A stretch of 64,000 nt of DNA. It comes from Epiperipatus broadwayi. Taxonomy: Eukaryota > Onychophora > Udeonychophora > Euonychophora > Peripatidae. The notes beneath the pieces are model-generated. The model searched no databases, had not been told where the DNA came from, and saw nothing but the letters and a program-made list of their open reading frames with translations. The translations under genes were made by a program, and so were the position numbers. Shown here piece by piece: positions 59,488 through 64,000 of this stretch. The stretch spans positions 10,064,771 to 10,128,770 of the forward strand of contig JAQFVV010000018.1 of the NCBI GenBank assembly GCA_028023455.1, written 5' to 3'. The number at the start of each line of letters is the position of its first letter. The first letter of the stretch is position 1.

Positions 59488-62285
59488 ACAGACAAGTTGC
59501 AATAAAAAGATATATACAAAATGCAATTAATTCTACTTTTTGAAATGACTAATTTTTTTCAGTTATTCATTCAAAAAGTCATTAATTATCCAAAATGATG
59601 ATGACTAAAAAAAAAAATCTATTACTAAATAATTACTGATAAAATAATAATAATGCTTAAGACTCATAAATGTTTATAATATAGTCCTAAATAAAAAATT
59701 GTGTCAAGAAATAACAAACAATAGCATAATACCACTAAAAACAGTTGTTACTACTTGGTCATAGTAAATTGCTACTTAGTTTATTCAAACTACTTTGAAG
59801 CAAACTTAATATATTGTATAAATTTAAAAATAAAAAAGTGAAATTTATTACTTATGAAGTTCTACTAATATTGCATAAATTTTATTAGAAAGGAACAATA
59901 ATTCATTCTATTTATTACAGCAGCTATTTAATAAAAGTTTCAAGAATCAATCAACACTAAATAATAATGCTATATTCATATCAGCAGAATGGTTTCTAGC
60001 AATTGATCTTTGTACTCGAGAAGTTTTGTACTTGCATCTAATTATCTAGCAGACAGACACTTTTACTTATTTTATATTATCATGCTAATAGCTTAGAAAC
60101 CAAAAATGCCAAAGGATTTTGAATTCAGCCAACTTTCTTGTATAATTCTATAGAGCTGACACTAGGTTAATATTTATATATTTTAGTAAACTCAGTTTTG
60201 TTAATTGTAATCACCTTCTAATCTTGGCTAGGAATATGGTTTAACATTAGATCAATATAACTATATAAGCAAATAAGCTTGGAGATTGAATTACTGTTTT
60301 TAAAAATGTGTTTAATGTAAATAGGATAGTAATGTGATAATTTTATTGGTAAAAACTTTTACTGTTTAATTATTTAATAACTGAAAAAATTACACTAAGT
60401 ATAATTATTCTATTAAAAGACACAAGGAAAAATAATTAGATCACCCATATATTCAAATAATTAAAACTGTTAAAATTCATAAATTTATTCAAAAGTTATA
60501 AAAGTTTAGAAGCAATTTCATTCAATTGACCAAACAAAATTTAAAAAAAAACAACCTTCTCTCAGTAGAAAATTAATTCAGGAACTTTTTTTATTCTAGA
60601 GACTGAGAATAAAAGATACAAGACTTTAAAACTCACTATGAGCATCATTTCTAAATAATTTTAATTATTTCTGTGAATCTAAAGTGGATTTATTTGCTCC
60701 TATGTTGAATCATTTTCTAATAATAATTTGGATGGAAAAAAAAAATTTAAATAATTGTTTTGATTGATATTATTATTATTCAGCCAGTATTTTTTTCTGA
60801 TGTCTCAATTTTAAACAAGAAAATAAAATTGCAATAATAAGAACAGCAATGACATAAATGAATACAAGAAAAAGACCAATATATTTCAAGAGCCACCAAA
60901 TTAAAATCGATTGTCTGATTTTTCCAATTTCTTCCTATGTAGCTGAAATTTGAATACTTAAAATGTCAGATGAAAAAACAATAAATGTGGTGCTATTAGA
61001 GAATGGTTCTCATTCTCAATATTAACCACATATTTAATGTGGCTATTTTAGAAGAACTTAAATGTCAATAAACTATATGTGCTAATAAGGAGATGTATAA
61101 TGACATATTTCAAATTCATATTAAGGAAATACAACACTATAGAAAAGCATGTCACTGAGGGCAATGTAGATGATTATCTGTCTGACATTTTCCAATGTGA
61201 TGGATGGATCAGATGAGAAAGATCACTACCTTACACCATAAATTCCATGAGATATTGCATACATTCCAAAATCATAGAAATGAGAGAACAATAGAGTCCT
61301 GCACATATATTCTTTTAAAGGTTGCATTAAACATGAGGAAAAATAGAAATACATAAACTATATATTATTTTCATGTACAAGTAAATGACTTTAAACAAAT
61401 AAATAAATACTGTATTAACAGTCCATCATATAAATATTATATTAGAAATAATTGTACCATCAGTTATAAAGCTTCAATCCCCAAGCAGTAATTGAATCCA
61501 AAAGTTTCACTCAATTGATCAAATTGAGTTTTTTTTTTTTTTTACAAGAAGCAATCATTTAGAATTTGACAGCAATTATGTGTGACTGATTAAATATGAT
61601 TAAAAAATAGATGTGGAATAAGAAGGTCCAAAAAAAGGTATCTAAGATATAAACCAATTATCATACCATACAATTGATGCATGACAATTTTGCAAATAAG
61701 AACTCTCCCATCTACTTTACATTAATGAGGTTGAGTGATTACTAAGGGGAGGAGTGGGCGTAATACAACATGAATTAAACAGTAATAATTCTTTAACATT
61801 AAATCACGTCAAGAAGAAATTAAACTGAACGAATATATTATTTTAAAAAGATGTCATTCATAAGAAATTCAAAAGTAATTAATTACATTTTAAATCAATT
61901 GCGTTGCTTATTTATTTAATCTGTTTTTACAATCATATATATACTGTACTTATTTTGATCAGTACAGACATTTTAAAAATAGAATTTCAAATTAAATAGC
62001 TTATACATTTCTCTTAAAAATTAATACTAGAAAAGACGGTAAAAAAATTGACTATTTCATATATATATAATTAAGCCATAAAGTAAATGCTTAGATGACT
62101 ATGGCACTAAAATAATTAGTCTAAATGTACTGATTTGGAGAGGGTTGAAGAAAGACTGAATCTTTAACCAATCTGATTACCAAATTAAAAACAATACAGT
62201 CAATAAATAAATATATATTTTAAAATGGACTATTTTTATATAGATAGTTGTGATTTCCATATTTATAGGGAATATATCTCTGAAC
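59488..62285. other. A+T-rich spacer, nothing assigned
   Basis: No gene recognised. Two stretches are less A+T-rich than average (about 61140-61280 and 61700-61770, the latter with GGGGAGGAGTGGGCG) but match nothing I know. A T18 run lies near 61526-61543. Confidence 0.45.
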
Positions 62286-62289
62286 CATT

Positions 62290-63620
62290 CCCACATACAA
62301 TCATTCTGCCTTCAAGAAATCTCACCTGATATTTCATTTAAGAATTATCAAGTAACTGAGAAGAAAGACCATGGTGTTTCATGATTTTAAAGTCAAAAGT
62401 AAAAATCTAATAAGCTCACTATGCTAGCTGATGTGTGTTAACGAACAGCTCATCCATGTTCACAATTTTTTTTAATAGATATTTATAATCATAACAGACA
62501 AAACTAAATTATGGCCTTACTACCCAGGAGGCTGTAAAGTTGCCACTAAGTTGGCAGTCAAAGGCAGGGGGTGCTAAGAACCCCCCAATTGCAGACCCAA
62601 GTTGCCATTTGATAACTTTTTTATTTAAATTATTTTCAAGTAAAGGAATATTACAAGAATTGGAAGAACTGTCCAATATTAAATGGCACATTATTAAACT
62701 ATGTGAAGTTAGAAGAAAACGTAAAGATAATTTATTTAAAAAAAATAGTTGTGTACTATCCTTTAAATATATAAATATTGGAAGATCTAGTGGAATAGGA
62801 TTCATTATAAATAAAAAGTGGAAGAACAACATTGTGGAGATTGATGGTGTATTTACATGCAATGGCAAGATTAGTTATTCAACTTGATAAAAAAATACTA
62901 AATGCAGATAATTCAAGTTTGTGCAGAAATAATTTCTCATTATAATGAAATAGAAAATTTTTATATGAATGTATAAAACACTTTTGATCAGATCAAAAAT
63001 CATTTTAAAATTGTCATAGGAAACTTTAATGCTATAATTTGGTAAATGATTAAAAAATGAAAGTGTTGTGGGTATATATGGTTATGGTGATAGAAATGCG
63101 AGGACACAGATATGTGGAGTTTGCAGAAAAAGGTAAACTTTATATTATAAATTCTTTATTTGAGAAAAATACTAAATGAAAATGGACAGTATCCTAATGA
63201 AGACAAAGCAGAATTGTATTAAATTTTGACTAACAAAAAATATGCATTTCAAGCAGTAATAATGTTCTTAATAAATTCAACACAGGAAGTAATCATCGAT
63301 TAATGAGAAGACACATGTTAATGCTAAATCAGGGACAAAAAATATTTAAAAAAATATATTCACAGTTGATATTCCTAGCCTTCAAAATTATTCTAATGAA
63401 TTTAAATTAGAATTTATAAATCATTTAAAAATTTTAACAGATTTTGAAGATAATTCAGATATAAATGAAATCAATAAAAAGATAGCTGGTACAAAAAAAA
63501 AACAATAATTGATGAGCAAACTTTCTACTGAGACAAGACAATTTAAGAAGAAATAATATATAAATATATAAAAATGATCCATTAAGAAGAATCAAATATC
63601 TAGAAATTTATAAAATTGTA
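62290..63620 (+). mobile_element. Decayed RTE copy with inverted 5' leader, cut by a Gypsy fragment
   Basis: From about 62490 the plus strand matches copy A in the forward sense: the ACAGACAAAACTAAATTATGG leader to start region, the ADPSCHL block, a CEVRRKRK endonuclease block near 62700, GFIINKKWKNNIVEIDGV near 62800, a GNFNA-like block near 63020, SNHRLM near 63290 and the linker to about 63620. The segment before it, about 62290-62465, is the RTE 5' leader in reverse orientation: CTCATCCATGTTCAC matches CCCATCCATGTTCGT of the minus-strand copy B. It shares extra leader sequence with the copy at 26600-29302. After ATAAAATTGTA the RTE stops and Gypsy integrase sequence begins. Many stops and indels. 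Confidence 0.8.
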
Positions 63621-63999
63621 TTCTTAAATATTTCTTCACTTGCCCTACCATGTTTTCCGCCAAACCATTTGATTCAGGGTGGTAAGGGGGTGTAAATACA
63701 TGTTTGATGTCCCATTTCCCAAATTGTATTTTTAGTTCTTCACTCGCAAATCCAGTTCCGTTGTCCGAGATGATTACTTGTGGAAATCCATGTATATAAA
63801 ATATGTCTGTTAAACATTTTATTGTTTCGTTTGCACTCGTATTTTTAACCTCATGACATTCTATCCATTTAGAGAAAGCATCGATTAAAATTAAATAATT
63901 TCTTCCCTCTATTGGACCCGCATGGTCTATATGCAGTCTTTGCCACGGATATATTGGTTTAGGCCAAGAAGAATATTGTTTATTCGGCAGAGCTATTTC
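63592..63999 (-). CDS. Ty3/Gypsy-type integrase core, partial, uninterrupted
   Basis: The minus-strand frame from the right edge is open for 135 codons to a TGA at 63594-63592. It contains WQRLHIDHAGP (first catalytic Asp, residue 25 of the fragment), LILIDAFSKWIE, VIISDNGTGF (second Asp, residue 79) and YHPESNGLAENMVGQVKKYL with the Glu at residue 115. The Asp-35-Glu spacing is typical of retroviral and LTR-retrotransposon integrases, and the wording is closest to the Gypsy elements annotated as K02A2.6-like. Integrase joins element cDNA ends to target DNA. The upstream polyprotein lies outside the window. The C-terminal integrase part and the LTR are missing because decayed RTE sequence starts at about 63620, so the last 8-9 codons are RTE read backwards. 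Confidence 0.85.
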   Translation of the reverse strand, partial: EIALPNKQYSSWPKPIYPWQRLHIDHAGPIEGRNYLILIDAFSKWIECHEVKNTSANETIKCLTDIFYIHGFPQVIISDNGTGFASEELKIQFGKWDIKHVFTPPYHPESNGLAENMVGQVKKYLRIQFYKFLDI

Positions 64000-64000
64000 A

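Noticed and set aside
62509-62868. 119-codon minus-strand frame
   Set aside because: Antisense of the RTE endonuclease remnant on the plus strand.
63592-63999. Possible retroviral (envelope-bearing) provirus
   Set aside because: Only the integrase core is visible and its wording is Gypsy-like; no envelope or LTR is present in the window to support it.

Overview
The window is A+T-rich nuclear DNA from an animal (about a quarter G+C by eye). It has long simple repeats, homopolymer runs, no operons and no convincing complete host gene. The recognisable coding matter is all from transposable elements: RTE-clade and other non-LTR retrotransposons, a ZBED5-like hAT transposase, a Ty3/Gypsy integrase and many non-autonomous inverted-repeat elements. 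Together these suggest an invertebrate metazoan. I cannot fix the phylum from the sequence.

Layout. 1-1545 (minus): remains of a ZBED5-like hAT transposase running off the left edge. 2051-2271: a diverged minisatellite. 2.3-18.4 kb: mostly unassigned A+T-rich DNA with two tRNA-derived SINE-like remnants and a 236-bp tandem duplication. 18.4-19.1 kb: a near-perfect hairpin with 99-bp arms abutting about 420 bp of (TAA)n. 19401-23956 (plus): a complete but dead RTE with an 11-bp target duplication, split by a 1358-bp inverted-repeat element (21298-22655). 26.6-32.0 kb: three older RTE fragments, one tandemly duplicated in 541-bp units. 34.9-37.6 kb: a (TTA)n tract and two inverted-repeat elements. 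41.0-44.0 kb (minus): an old, near full-length LINE of a second lineage. 45.4-46.3 kb: a decayed RTE piece. 53989-57718 (minus): a second complete dead RTE with a 13-bp target duplication, split by a 534-bp hAT-type element. 59.05-59.49 kb: a long inverted repeat. 62.3-63.6 kb: an RTE copy whose 5' end is inverted. 63592-63999 (minus): an uninterrupted Gypsy-type integrase core running off the right edge.

Nothing here works as a pathway. The window is a record of nested insertions. Comparing the two complete RTE copies gives the pre-insertion site of each nested element, so boundaries and target duplications can be read directly. After subtracting the inserts both RTE copies are about 3.19 kb, which defines the family length. 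The least explained items are the 1358-bp element with TGGT ends and a 6-bp target duplication, the long hairpin next to the giant (TAA)n tract, the intact integrase fused to a decayed RTE, and two short exon-like islands.
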